From NCBI GenBank assembly GCA_964587655.1, contig CAZPMT010000103.1, forward strand, positions 1-20,120: DNA of 20,120 bases, read 5' to 3'. Below are positions 13,703 through 20,120 of this stretch, piece after piece (positions within the stretch are counted from its first letter, which is position 1; every line of letters begins with the position of its first letter). A program made the translations under genes and the position numbers. The notes beneath the pieces are model-generated. The model ran no database searches. It saw nothing but the letters and a program-made list of their open reading frames with translations, and was not told the DNA's origin. The stretch is from CAZPMT01 sp964587655. Lineage in GTDB: Bacteria > Hydrogenedentota > Hydrogenedentia > Hydrogenedentales > SLHB01.

Positions 13703-14445
13703 ACGACCCCGTGCGCGCCTACTATGAGCAGAACCCGCTGATGGTGAGTTCGCCCTTCGGCGGTGTCGGCGGGGTGAACCGTGAGCTTCTGCTCGACGTC
13801 TGGCGACGGCTCGACGTTACCGTGACGGAACGGAAGATCCTCGACGTGGGCTGCGGACGCGGTTACATCGGTGAGGTCGTTGAGGAACACGGCGGTGAGT
13901 ACGTAGGCGTCGACTTCGTTGCGAGCCGGACGGGATTCCGTCTCGTGTTGGCCGATTCCGCGCGACTGCCGTTTGGCGACAAGTCATTCGACGCCGTGTT
14001 CTGCATCGACGCCTTTGAACACTTCCCGCGTCCCGAGCAGGTGGTGCGCGAGTTTCGGCGCGTGTTGCGGCCCGGCGGGTTTGCTTTTCTCTCGACGCCG
14101 AACTACGGGAACGTCGCGGGGATCGTGAAATTGTATTGCGAGCGGTCCGGCCTTTATCGGAAGGACACATGGGCGCCGTTTCGTCATTGGCAACCCCAGG
14201 AACTCGAGCGCTTCCTAACGGTGAGAGGCGTCCGCGCACTCTTCCGCGAATGCGGTTTCACGCGCTTGCGCTCGATCGGCCATCCGGACGAGGTCGGCCT
14301 GGGTCTTTTCCCTTGGATAGCGCATCCGAAAATGCCCGAGGCCGTCATGTACCGCTTGCAGCGCGTTTTTGGTAGCATGGGTAAGGTCGTCGTAAGACTG
14401 TGGCCGGGCGCGAGCCTGCACACGTTCTGGAAGATCGGCCTTTGA
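13693..14445 (+). CDS. SAM-dependent methyltransferase (class I)
   Basis: A 250-residue Methyltransf_11-type enzyme. SAM motif I is ILDVGCGRG (49-57); the acidic residue after strand 2 is in YVGVDF; motif II/III regions are FDAVFCIDAFEHFPRP and VLRPGGFAFLSTPNYG. Within a glycan operon it most likely methylates a sugar hydroxyl, for example to cap a chain, but methylation of a small molecule cannot be excluded. The ATG at 13693 lies inside the end of the GT2 gene (10-nt overlap). A 17-nt gap separates it from the acyltransferase gene. Confidence 0.85.
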   Translation: MVLDDPVRAYYEQNPLMVSSPFGGVGGVNRELLLDVWRRLDVTVTERKILDVGCGRGYIGEVVEEHGGEYVGVDFVASRTGFRLVLADSARLPFGDKSFDAVFCIDAFEHFPRPEQVVREFRRVLRPGGFAFLSTPNYGNVAGIVKLYCERSGLYRKDTWAPFRHWQPQELERFLTVRGVRALFRECGFTRLRSIGHPDEVGLGLFPWIAHPKMPEAVMYRLQRVFGSMGKVVVRLWPGASLHTFWKIGL

Positions 14446-14462
14446 ACGGCGGGCGGGGATAG

Positions 14463-14984
14463 ATGATGGGTTTGAGGCGCTTGATTCAGAAAGCGAAGCT
14501 GCGATACGGTTCGCAGGAGACCGTGATCCGGACTTTGCGCGAGATGGGCGTCCGTGTCGGAGAGCGCTGCCGCATCTACGCGAGCGGCTTCGGCACGGAG
14601 CCGTGGCTTATTCGGATCGGCGAGCACGTCTGCATCTCGAACGACGTGACCTTCGTGAACCACGACCTCAACTGGCCGTTCCAGGACAAGTACGAGTCGC
14701 TCACCGGTTTCGGCAAGATCGAGATCCTCGACAACTGCCAGATCGGCGTGCGCGCCACAATCCTGCCGAACGTCACCATCGGACCAAACTCGATCGTCGG
14801 CGCGTGCAGCGTCGTTACGAAGGACGTGCCGCCGAACACCGTCGTCGCGGGCAATCCCGCGCGCGTGATCTGCACAATCGAGGAGTACGAGAAAAAGTGT
14901 CTCGAACGTCACATCGACATCCCGAAGGATCCCGAAGCGGCGCGCGCGATCCTCGAGAAACACTTCTGGGGGAATGACGCTTGA
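14463..14984 (+). CDS. Left-handed beta-helix O-acyltransferase (Maa/NodL/WbbJ-like)
   Basis: A 173-residue hexapeptide-repeat acyltransferase. The coils are visible at about 75-140 (IEILDNCQIGVRATILPNVTIGPNSIVGACSVVTKDVPPNTVVAGNPARVI as successive hexads), with the closing GNPARVI signature. FVNHDLNWPF contains the likely catalytic His. Such trimers transfer acetyl groups from acetyl-CoA to a sugar hydroxyl, consistent with decoration of the glycan built by the neighbouring glycosyltransferases. Two ATGs are adjacent (14463 and 14466); either could be used, with GGGG upstream. The stop overlaps the TTG start of the next gene by 4 nt (TTGA). Confidence 0.87.
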   Translation: MMGLRRLIQKAKLRYGSQETVIRTLREMGVRVGERCRIYASGFGTEPWLIRIGEHVCISNDVTFVNHDLNWPFQDKYESLTGFGKIEILDNCQIGVRATILPNVTIGPNSIVGACSVVTKDVPPNTVVAGNPARVICTIEEYEKKCLERHIDIPKDPEAARAILEKHFWGNDA

Positions 14985-16147
14985 ACCTGGCGCTCGTCAT
15001 CGGAAACCGGTTTAATCCGTGGCACTTTCAGGGATACTGCCGTCTCCGCCCTCAACCAAACATCACGGTCTTCCGCGCCAAATCGGAGATACAGGACTAC
15101 TTCGACGAACGAAACGACGCGCAATTCGGCTTTCGCTTCGAGGGAATCCAATTCGACTCACAGTCGCCGAACCCACTGGCGCGCTTGCGGAACGCGGTGC
15201 GCTCTCGTTTTGCCGGCAAGGAACCGCGGCTCCTCCCGTTTCATGAACGCCTCAAAGGTTTCGACCTGATCCAGTCCTGGGAGTTATTCACCGATTGGTC
15301 CGCGGAGGCCGTGCTCGCCCATAAGAAGTACGGCATCCCTCTCGCGGTGATGGTTTGGGACAACATTCCTTTCAACATGGAGGGGAACGCGGAACGCCGC
15401 GAGATCAAGCGCAACGTCATCGCAAGCGCCGACCTGTTCATCGTCCACACGGACCGTTCGCGCCGGATGCTGCGTCTCGAAGGCGTCGACGCGGGGCGGA
15501 TCGCCCTCGTCCCGCCCGCCGTGGACACGGACATGTTTTCAGTGGACGCGGCGTCCTCGCCGCGTTTTGGTTTGTCCAAAGACGAGTTCGTCATCCTATT
15601 CGTCGGCTGGTTTCTCCCGCGTAAGGGGATCGATTTCCTGCTCCTTGCGCTTCGCGAGCTGCTGGATGATCCCGCGCTGGCCACGCGCCGCCTGCGCCTG
15701 CTCATGGTGGGTTCCGGTCCCGGCCGCGAACGAGTCGAGGCCCTCATCCGGCGACTGAGGCTCGAATCCGCGTGTACGTTTGCCGGTTCGCTGCCATACG
15801 GCCGCATGCCGGACACGTACCGTTCCGCCGACGTGTTTGTGCTGCCAAGCATCGCCACGCCCGAGTGGCAGGAACAGTTCGGCATGTCGCTCCTCGAAGC
15901 CATGGCATGCGGCGTGCCCGTCGTGACGACCTTGAGCGGCGCCATTCCCGAGATCGTGGGCGACAGCGCCGTCCTCTGCCAGCCCAACGATTTTGTGTCG
16001 CTGCACGAGGCGTTAGCGGACCTGATCCTCAATCCCGCCCGCCGGCAAGAACTGTCAGAGTCGGGTCGCACGCGCGTCACCAAGCATTTCGGCCTGCTCC
16101 AATTTGCCTCGGCGCTGACGGACGTTTACGTCCGTTTGGGAGGATAA
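14981..16147 (+). CDS. Glycosyltransferase, GT4 type (with in-frame P3 repeat)
   Basis: A 388-residue GT-B glycosyltransferase and last gene of the glycan operon. The Glycos_transf_1 domain (about 195-375) shows VILFVGWFLPRKGIDFLL, LLMVGSGPGRERVEAL, ADVFVLPSIATPEWQEQFGMSLLEAMACGVPVV with the E-x7-E pair, and GAIPEIV. The TTG start overlaps the previous stop by 4 nt; no better start fits the N-terminal strand MNLALVIGN. At residues 188-195 the P3 repeat encodes VDAASSPR in the linker just before the C-terminal domain. Donor sugar unknown. A decayed transposase fragment follows immediately after the stop. Confidence 0.87.
   Translation: MNLALVIGNRFNPWHFQGYCRLRPQPNITVFRAKSEIQDYFDERNDAQFGFRFEGIQFDSQSPNPLARLRNAVRSRFAGKEPRLLPFHERLKGFDLIQSWELFTDWSAEAVLAHKKYGIPLAVMVWDNIPFNMEGNAERREIKRNVIASADLFIVHTDRSRRMLRLEGVDAGRIALVPPAVDTDMFSVDAASSPRFGLSKDEFVILFVGWFLPRKGIDFLLLALRELLDDPALATRRLRLLMVGSGPGRERVEALIRRLRLESACTFAGSLPYGRMPDTYRSADVFVLPSIATPEWQEQFGMSLLEAMACGVPVVTTLSGAIPEIVGDSAVLCQPNDFVSLHEALADLILNPARRQELSESGRTRVTKHFGLLQFASALTDVYVRLGG
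15542..15566 (+). repeat. P3 repeat, third unit (in frame in GT4 gene)
   Basis: A 25-nt unit that differs by one base from 1360-1384, with the same internal hairpin (CGCGGCG, TCCT, CGCCGCG). Read in the same frame, giving VDAASSPR against VAAASSPR in the cytochrome gene. Confidence 0.9.
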
Positions 16148-16148
16148 T

Positions 16149-16390
16149 CGGTTCGACTTCGAGCGCGACGAGCAATCGATCTCGCGCGAGGCCGATCTCG
16201 AAGGCCTCTACGTTCCGCGCATCACAGTGAAGCGCGCAAGGACTTCTCCAAGGAAAACGCCGTACGCACGTACAAGGGCCTCAGTCAAGTGGAACGGGCC
16301 GTCCGCCAGATGCAATCGCGCTTCTTCCCGCAAGCCGCTATACAAAACAAATCGGACATCCGGGATATTTCGAGATCTACCGCGCGTTGA
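16149..16390 (+). pseudogene. Remnant of an IS1634-type (IS4 superfamily) transposase, frameshifted
   Basis: Two consecutive frames together resemble the C-terminal DDE region of IS1634-family transposases. Frame one (16149-16223) reads FDFERDEQSISREADLEGLY, like the family pattern 'yd.eRd...i..EA.lDGiYv'. Frame two (16226-16390) reads SEARKDFSKENAVRTYKGL followed by SQVERAVRQMQSRFFP, like 'AV..YKsLa.VErAFRslK', with the catalytic Glu in VER. The frame changes near 16224. There is no start codon, no upstream catalytic Asp region and no visible terminal inverted repeats, so this is a dead fragment. Its end overlaps the 3' end of the opposing glycosidase-like gene by 14 nt. Confidence 0.7.
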
Positions 16391-17444
16391 AGAGTTCCCG
16401 GAGCCACGCGATATTCTTTGCATTCCCCGCGAGAACTCCGTCCGCGGTCTCGCCCTCGATGGGCAGCGTCGTCTTCGGGTCCGGTCTCGCGAACCCGTAC
16501 CACCCGACGTCCGCGTACTTCGGATCCGATGTCAGCTTTGACGCGTCATGCCCGGAGCCCCATCCGCAGACGCATTGAATCAATCGTGTCCCCGGTCCTA
16601 CGACGCCGCGAACGGCCTCGAGCTTCGCAGGGTCCGGGTGCTCGTTCATGAGCCAGTCGACCTCCTTCAGCATCTTCGATCCCTGGTATTGCGGGTGCTG
16701 AAGGTCATAGGCGCTCAGCCAAATGATGCAATCCGGCCGGGCCTTCTTCGCCGCCGCGTGGATGCGTTCCCAGCATCGCGCCACCGCCCGCCGGTTGAAC
16801 TCGTCTGTCTTCGCGGCGTCCATTGCGGGTTCCCCCGGGAACGGCTCCCCAAAGAGTTCCGCGTACATCTGTTTCTCGCAGTCAAGCCACGTGTACTTCT
16901 TGTCCGCATAGTGGTGCGAGGCGTTGTACATCCAGTCGATCATGAATCCGTCGATCCCGGTCTTTTCGAGAGCCTCCGGAATCACCCGGCAGAGATAATC
17001 CACGTATTCTGTCGTGAAAGGGATGGAGATCGCATTCGGGAGCGGATGGCATTGCAACGGGTGCTTCTCGCTCCAGTATGCGTTCGCGCCAATGCAGAAA
17101 TAGCCCATGACACGCATCCCCGCGCCGTGTCCGAGGGCCGTGATCTCCTTGAGAAAATCCCCCTCCATACCCGGCTGGACCGGCGCCGCCTCGCTCCGGT
17201 ACCACGCATAGCCGGGGCAGCTTACGCAGAACGTCTGAATCGTGTTAACTCCGAGCGCGCGGTACCAGGCGAAGTGCTCTTTAGCCGAAGCCTGCGCGTA
17301 CATCCCCGGCGTCGCAAACCCCTTCTCGCCCCAGTTGAAATCGATGCAGAACGCCTTGATGCGCGCTTCCGGTTCCTTCCCGGGTTCCGCCGCGGTTGCG
17401 ATCACGCTCAAAGCGACAAGAATCGAAACGGCAGTCGTTCTCAT
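16377..17444 (-). CDS. Secreted TIM-barrel glycoside hydrolase-like protein
   Basis: A 355-residue protein with a type I signal peptide (MRTTAVSILVALSVIATAAEP, cleavage near residue 19). The mature part looks like a (beta/alpha)8 barrel: WYRALGVNTIQTFC, GMRVMGYFCIGAN, TGIDGFMIDWMYN (acidic residue at the end of a strand, as in GH-A/GH29-like barrels), CIIWLSAYDLQHPQ, DWLMNEHPDP, and a final DVGWYGFARPD. It probably acts on an extracellular or periplasmic glycan, but I cannot assign a CAZy family with confidence. The start at 17444 is chosen because it gives the signal peptide and has GGAGG 7 nt upstream. The frame from 17474 would start inside the fliS terminator region. Confidence 0.7.
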   Translation of the reverse strand: MRTTAVSILVALSVIATAAEPGKEPEARIKAFCIDFNWGEKGFATPGMYAQASAKEHFAWYRALGVNTIQTFCVSCPGYAWYRSEAAPVQPGMEGDFLKEITALGHGAGMRVMGYFCIGANAYWSEKHPLQCHPLPNAISIPFTTEYVDYLCRVIPEALEKTGIDGFMIDWMYNASHHYADKKYTWLDCEKQMYAELFGEPFPGEPAMDAAKTDEFNRRAVARCWERIHAAAKKARPDCIIWLSAYDLQHPQYQGSKMLKEVDWLMNEHPDPAKLEAVRGVVGPGTRLIQCVCGWGSGHDASKLTSDPKYADVGWYGFARPDPKTTLPIEGETADGVLAGNAKNIAWLRELFNAR

Positions 17445-17476
17445 GGACTCACCCTCCGCTCTACACTTCGTCACCG

Positions 17477-17507
17477 AAAATGAAGAACCGGGGCGGACTA
17501 GCCCCGG
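17477..17507 (-). terminator. Rho-independent terminator after fliDS
   Basis: Reading the minus strand, a 7-bp GC stem (CCGGGGC, loop TAGTCC, GCCCCGG) is followed by TTCTTCATTTT. It lies 52 nt past the fliS stop and before the glycosidase-like gene, so it should end the fliD-fliS transcript. Confidence 0.65.
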
Positions 17508-17559
17508 ATGTCGTATCCAGCATAATCATCGATCGCGCTGCGGCCTCGCGAATACCGCG

Positions 17560-18003
17560 TCAACCCTGGACGTTCATCACCGCGGCGCCGTGCAGGTTAA
17601 CCTGCGGCGCGGAGACCGGCTCCTCTTTCCCCGCGCTCTCGAACAACGCCTGCCACGTGTCGCGCATCTCGATCATCATGCGAACGCACTCATCGATCGG
17701 GCCGGTATCTTTCCGGATATTCGCCATGATGAGAAGGTGCTGGAAATACTCGTAGATACGGTCCAGGTTCCGCGCGATATCCCCGGCGCTCATGTTCAAC
17801 GCGCCCCGGAGCTCCGCGACGATGTCCTGAGCCCGGACCAGGTTGTTGTGCACGTTCTGCACGCGGCCCTTTTCGAGCTGGCGCTTAGCCTCCTCGGCGC
17901 GCTGAATGGCGCCATTGAACAGCATCACGATCAGCTTCCCCTGCGAGGCCGTCTCCACGTCCACGCGCTTGTACGCGCTATATCCAATCGCCGAGCTTGA
18001 CAT
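17560..18003 (-). CDS. fliS: Flagellar export chaperone FliS
   Basis: A 147-residue helical-bundle chaperone. It binds the disordered C-terminus of flagellin in the cytoplasm, prevents premature polymerisation and hands flagellin to the export apparatus. Family features include the N-terminal YSAYKRVDVETASQGKLIVMLFNGAI, where the conserved Y..Y....V.TA...LI.MLY/F.GA pattern is recognisable, and LDRIYEYFQHLLIMANIRKD. The C-terminal tail is somewhat longer than usual (to NLHGAAVMNVQG). I choose the second ATG (18003): the AAAGGAG ribosome site abuts the first ATG (18012) but sits 9 nt before the second. It lies 56 nt after fliD on the same strand, the usual fliD-fliS order. Confidence 0.92.
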   Translation of the reverse strand: MSSSAIGYSAYKRVDVETASQGKLIVMLFNGAIQRAEEAKRQLEKGRVQNVHNNLVRAQDIVAELRGALNMSAGDIARNLDRIYEYFQHLLIMANIRKDTGPIDECVRMMIEMRDTWQALFESAGKEEPVSAPQVNLHGAAVMNVQG

Positions 18004-18059
18004 AGTCAGCATCTCCTTTGTTCCACGTCTCCATTATACCCCAATCGGACTCCAAGGAA

Positions 18060-19784
18060 TCAATAGAAACTCGACAACGTAGATGACCAACTCGAAAGAT
18101 AGGAACTCTGCGTCCTCAAGGTGGAAAGCGACGTTTCAAGTCTAGCGTACTTCTCTTTGAGCTGTTGCTCCTTCTGACTCGCGCGATCCTCCATGGCATC
18201 GATTCGGGCATTCAGATCATTAACCTGCTGATCAATGGTCCCGTTGGCTTTCGACCGATCGTTCAGAAAGCCCGACGTGCCCGTGATATCATTGAGATAG
18301 CTGGTCAGCACGTCCATTATGCCGGTGCCGGACGAGTTGTTGAACACGGATGCAACGCTCGAACGGCTATTGCTTAACGCCTCCGTGAACTTGGTTTCAT
18401 CGAGATGAAGCTGCTGCACGGCCGATGCGTCAAAGGTTGAACCAGTGGTGATGCCGAGTTCGGTAAGGTTTGAGTACAAACTGTCTGTACCTGATATCTG
18501 CGAAAAAGCGTTGCCCCACAGGTAATTCGAGATTTCCTTGATGTCGCTTTGGCCCGCCAGCGATCCGTCCGTCGCGGTAAGCGAACCGACGTCGGTTATC
18601 GCCTGGTTGAACGCCGAGACAAACTTGTTCACGGCTTCGACAATCCCGGCGTTATCCGTCTTGACCGTGACCGTGCTCGTTCCGTTGCTGAGAAGACCCA
18701 GCGTCACGCCGCTTATTGCGTCTGTCACCTCGTTGGTGTTGCGGGTCTGCTCCGCGCCGCCGTTCACGGTGAACTTGGCGTCAGTTCCGGCCGTCTGTGC
18801 CGCGGTCGTAAGATTCGCCAGCGCAAGGAAATTGCTTGTGCCAGAACTGAAGCTGACTGTCCGGCTTCCAAGCGTATTGGATATCACCTGGATTTTGTCC
18901 GTCGAAGAGTCATAGGTGGCGGTCACTTGGGCGTCCGAATCGTTGATCCGTTGCAGGAGATCCCCTATCGTGTCCGTGGTCGGATTCACGGAAACACTGA
19001 TGCCGTTAATCACGATCGTGCCCGCCGTGACGGTTCCACCCGCGAAGTTCATGTCGCTCAGCATATTCGACGTATCAAGCGCGCCCAGATTCCGCGTGCT
19101 CGTCGCGGACGTGGACCCACTTGGGTTCGACAACTGCGTCGCACCTTTAACGTTGAGCGCGTCGAGAAAATTGCTCGTGTCATCCGTCGCCCCGAAGTTG
19201 ATCATGTTCGTGTTGCCCGGAGTACTGTTCGCAATTGTAACCGTGTCGGTCACCGAATCGTAGGTGGCCGTCACACCCGCCGAACTGCTGTTGATGGCAG
19301 CCAGAATGTCGTTCAGCGACTGCGTCGCAGGGTCAACCGTGAGCGTCGCGCCGTTGACAGTGAACGTTCCCGCCGTCACGTCCGTCGTCATTCCGCTCGC
19401 ATCGAGGGTGGCGCCCGGGTTAATCACCCCCCCCAGCGTCGTGCTGCTCCGCGCTACCGTCGCACTTGCCAACTGCGTGACGCTGATCGTATACGCCCCG
19501 TTCACCGGATTCGATCCTGTAACCTCCGCCGTCGCCACGGATGTCGCACTCGACGTGGCGGCAAACTTGCCGAAGACGTCCTTCAGGGCGAAGTCCTTAA
19601 CGGCACTTGCAAGCGCCGTAAGGGTGGTTCGCAAGCTTCGAATGGCCGACTTCTCAGTCCCGAGTTCCGCAACTTGGTTTCGAACGCGCGTGATGGGCTG
19701 CCTCTCGAGCATCATCAATTGTCTGATGAGAGTGTTGGTATCCAGACCCGAGATCAGGCCGCCTACCGAAAACGATCCAGACAT
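18060..19784 (-). CDS. fliD: Flagellar filament cap protein FliD (HAP2)
   Basis: A 574-residue protein. It caps the growing filament and promotes folding of exported flagellin subunits. The N-terminal domain is diagnostic (GGLISGLDTNTLIRQLMMLERQPITRVRNQV, 8-38), as is the C-terminal coiled coil with DLNARIDAMEDRASQKEQQLKEKYARLETSLSTL (about 523-556). No signal peptide, as expected for flagellar type III export. The middle contains two related 'hook IN' modules in tandem, about 137-217 and 253-330 (TAGTFTVNG / TAGTIVING, VTATYDS in both, SNFL in both), so an internal duplication has lengthened the exposed domain. Start at 19784 has GGAGGA 6 nt upstream. A sigma-28 promoter lies about 60 nt upstream. 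Confidence 0.95.
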   Translation of the reverse strand: MSGSFSVGGLISGLDTNTLIRQLMMLERQPITRVRNQVAELGTEKSAIRSLRTTLTALASAVKDFALKDVFGKFAATSSATSVATAEVTGSNPVNGAYTISVTQLASATVARSSTTLGGVINPGATLDASGMTTDVTAGTFTVNGATLTVDPATQSLNDILAAINSSSAGVTATYDSVTDTVTIANSTPGNTNMINFGATDDTSNFLDALNVKGATQLSNPSGSTSATSTRNLGALDTSNMLSDMNFAGGTVTAGTIVINGISVSVNPTTDTIGDLLQRINDSDAQVTATYDSSTDKIQVISNTLGSRTVSFSSGTSNFLALANLTTAAQTAGTDAKFTVNGGAEQTRNTNEVTDAISGVTLGLLSNGTSTVTVKTDNAGIVEAVNKFVSAFNQAITDVGSLTATDGSLAGQSDIKEISNYLWGNAFSQISGTDSLYSNLTELGITTGSTFDASAVQQLHLDETKFTEALSNSRSSVASVFNNSSGTGIMDVLTSYLNDITGTSGFLNDRSKANGTIDQQVNDLNARIDAMEDRASQKEQQLKEKYARLETSLSTLRTQSSYLSSWSSTLSSFY

Positions 19785-19798
19785 ATCATGTCCTCCGG

Positions 19799-19816
19799 AG
19801 GCGTGCAGGGACGCCT
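19799..19816 (-). promoter_or_regulatory. Leader hairpin next to the fliD ribosome site
   Basis: Perfect 6-bp inverted repeat AGGCGT/ACGCCT with a 6-nt loop. It lies in the fliD 5' leader, immediately upstream of the GGAGGA ribosome site (19791-19796), so it could modulate ribosome access. No T-run, so not a terminator. Confidence 0.4.
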
Positions 19817-19841
19817 TGCAGAATAATCCACTTCATCTCGT

Positions 19842-19868
19842 TTATCGGCATCTCCAAAGGGATCTTTA
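19842..19868 (-). promoter_or_regulatory. Sigma-28 (FliA) promoter for fliD-fliS
   Basis: On the minus strand TAAAGATC and GCCGATAA are separated by exactly 11 nt. The enterobacterial sigma-28 consensus is TAAAGTTT, 11 nt, GCCGATAA: the -10 element is a perfect match and the -35 matches at six of eight positions. It points to fliD, about 57 nt upstream of the start codon, so late flagellar control of fliDS is expected. Confidence 0.85.
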
Positions 19869-20120
19869 ACCCAGACCGCATCGTGAAGGTCTTAGACCGT
19901 CTGCGAAACGAGGGGTATTTGACTCACGACCTGTTGGCTTTTGCGCATATTGCGCAGATTTGACCCATGGCGTGGCGGCGAAGTGTTGTGAAGGTAAGGA
20001 AAGAAGGCGGAAGGACGGAGGACAACCGGGCATGTCACGGTGTGGGCTCCGGGACGAGCGGGGAACGCTCAGAGCCTGTGAACTTTTCAGTTTCTTGCGT
20101 TGAAACGTTCATAAAATGAC
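19869..20120. other. Intergenic region at the right edge
   Basis: No gene is supported. An operator-like near-palindrome lies at 19942-19956 (TGCGCA, TAT, TGCGCA). A purine-rich stretch (19980-20030) follows, then TTTTCA/TTGAAA half-sites near 20075-20100. The neighbouring gene beyond the edge is unknown; in this context flagellin would be unsurprising. Confidence 0.4.

Noticed and set aside
18549..19869. Plus-strand open frames of 425 and 201 residues opposite fliD
   Set aside because: Arg-rich or Val/Ala-rich antisense shadows; the FliD reading is unambiguous.

Overview
The window is GC-rich, densely coded bacterial DNA with no phage or plasmid hallmark genes. It combines an HzsA-like c-type cytochrome fused to an FGE-type domain, a sulfatase-like hydrolase, a UroD/MtaA-type protein, a secreted TIM-barrel glycosidase-like protein and flagellar genes. 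That mixture suits a flagellated carbohydrate degrader of the Planctomycetota / Lentisphaerota / Candidatus Hydrogenedentota type. I favour Hydrogenedentota, but this is inference from gene content only; there is no rRNA or marker tree here.

Layout. (1) 1-2436: 3' part of a dihaem cytochrome / FGE-like fusion. (2) 2550-3214: a translationally coupled antitoxin-like / PIN-domain pair. (3) 3334-4380 (-): UroD/MtaA-family protein, divergent from (4) an SDR oxidoreductase (4549-5364). (5) 5729-6157 small lipoprotein and 6238-7533 sulfatase-like hydrolase, which runs tail-to-tail into (6) a LysM-M23 peptidase (7507-8469, -). (7) 8751-10668: compact operon of an unknown 119-aa protein, a shikimate kinase and a GH10 xylanase-like enzyme without a signal peptide. 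(8) 10670-11515 (-): TPR lipoprotein. (9) 11682-16147: five overlapping or tightly packed genes for glycan assembly (GT4, GT2, SAM methyltransferase, hexapeptide acyltransferase, GT4), followed by a decayed IS1634-type transposase fragment. (10) 16377-17444 (-): secreted glycosidase-like protein. (11) 17560-19784 (-): fliD-fliS with an excellent sigma-28 promoter upstream and a terminator downstream. The glycan operon close to the flagellar cap genes could serve flagellin or surface-polysaccharide glycosylation, but that is inference.

The most striking feature is not a gene. At least three families of short palindromic repeats are dispersed through the window and sit in frame inside unrelated protein genes, at linkers or domain boundaries: P1 (29 nt, four copies, three coding), P2 (31 nt, two copies, both coding) and P3 (25 nt, three copies, all coding). 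They add recurring peptides (TVCQTATNC or QFVKPGQTV; SVHNTGGG; VxAASSPR or NAAGTPRP) to otherwise unrelated proteins. The pattern resembles the Rickettsia palindromic elements, protein-coding mini-repeats that spread inside genes. A fourth family, hairpin-headed arrays of five CCTACAG-type heptamers, lies in two intergenic regions. The cytochrome gene carries P1, P2 and P3; the M23 peptidase gene carries P1 and P2.
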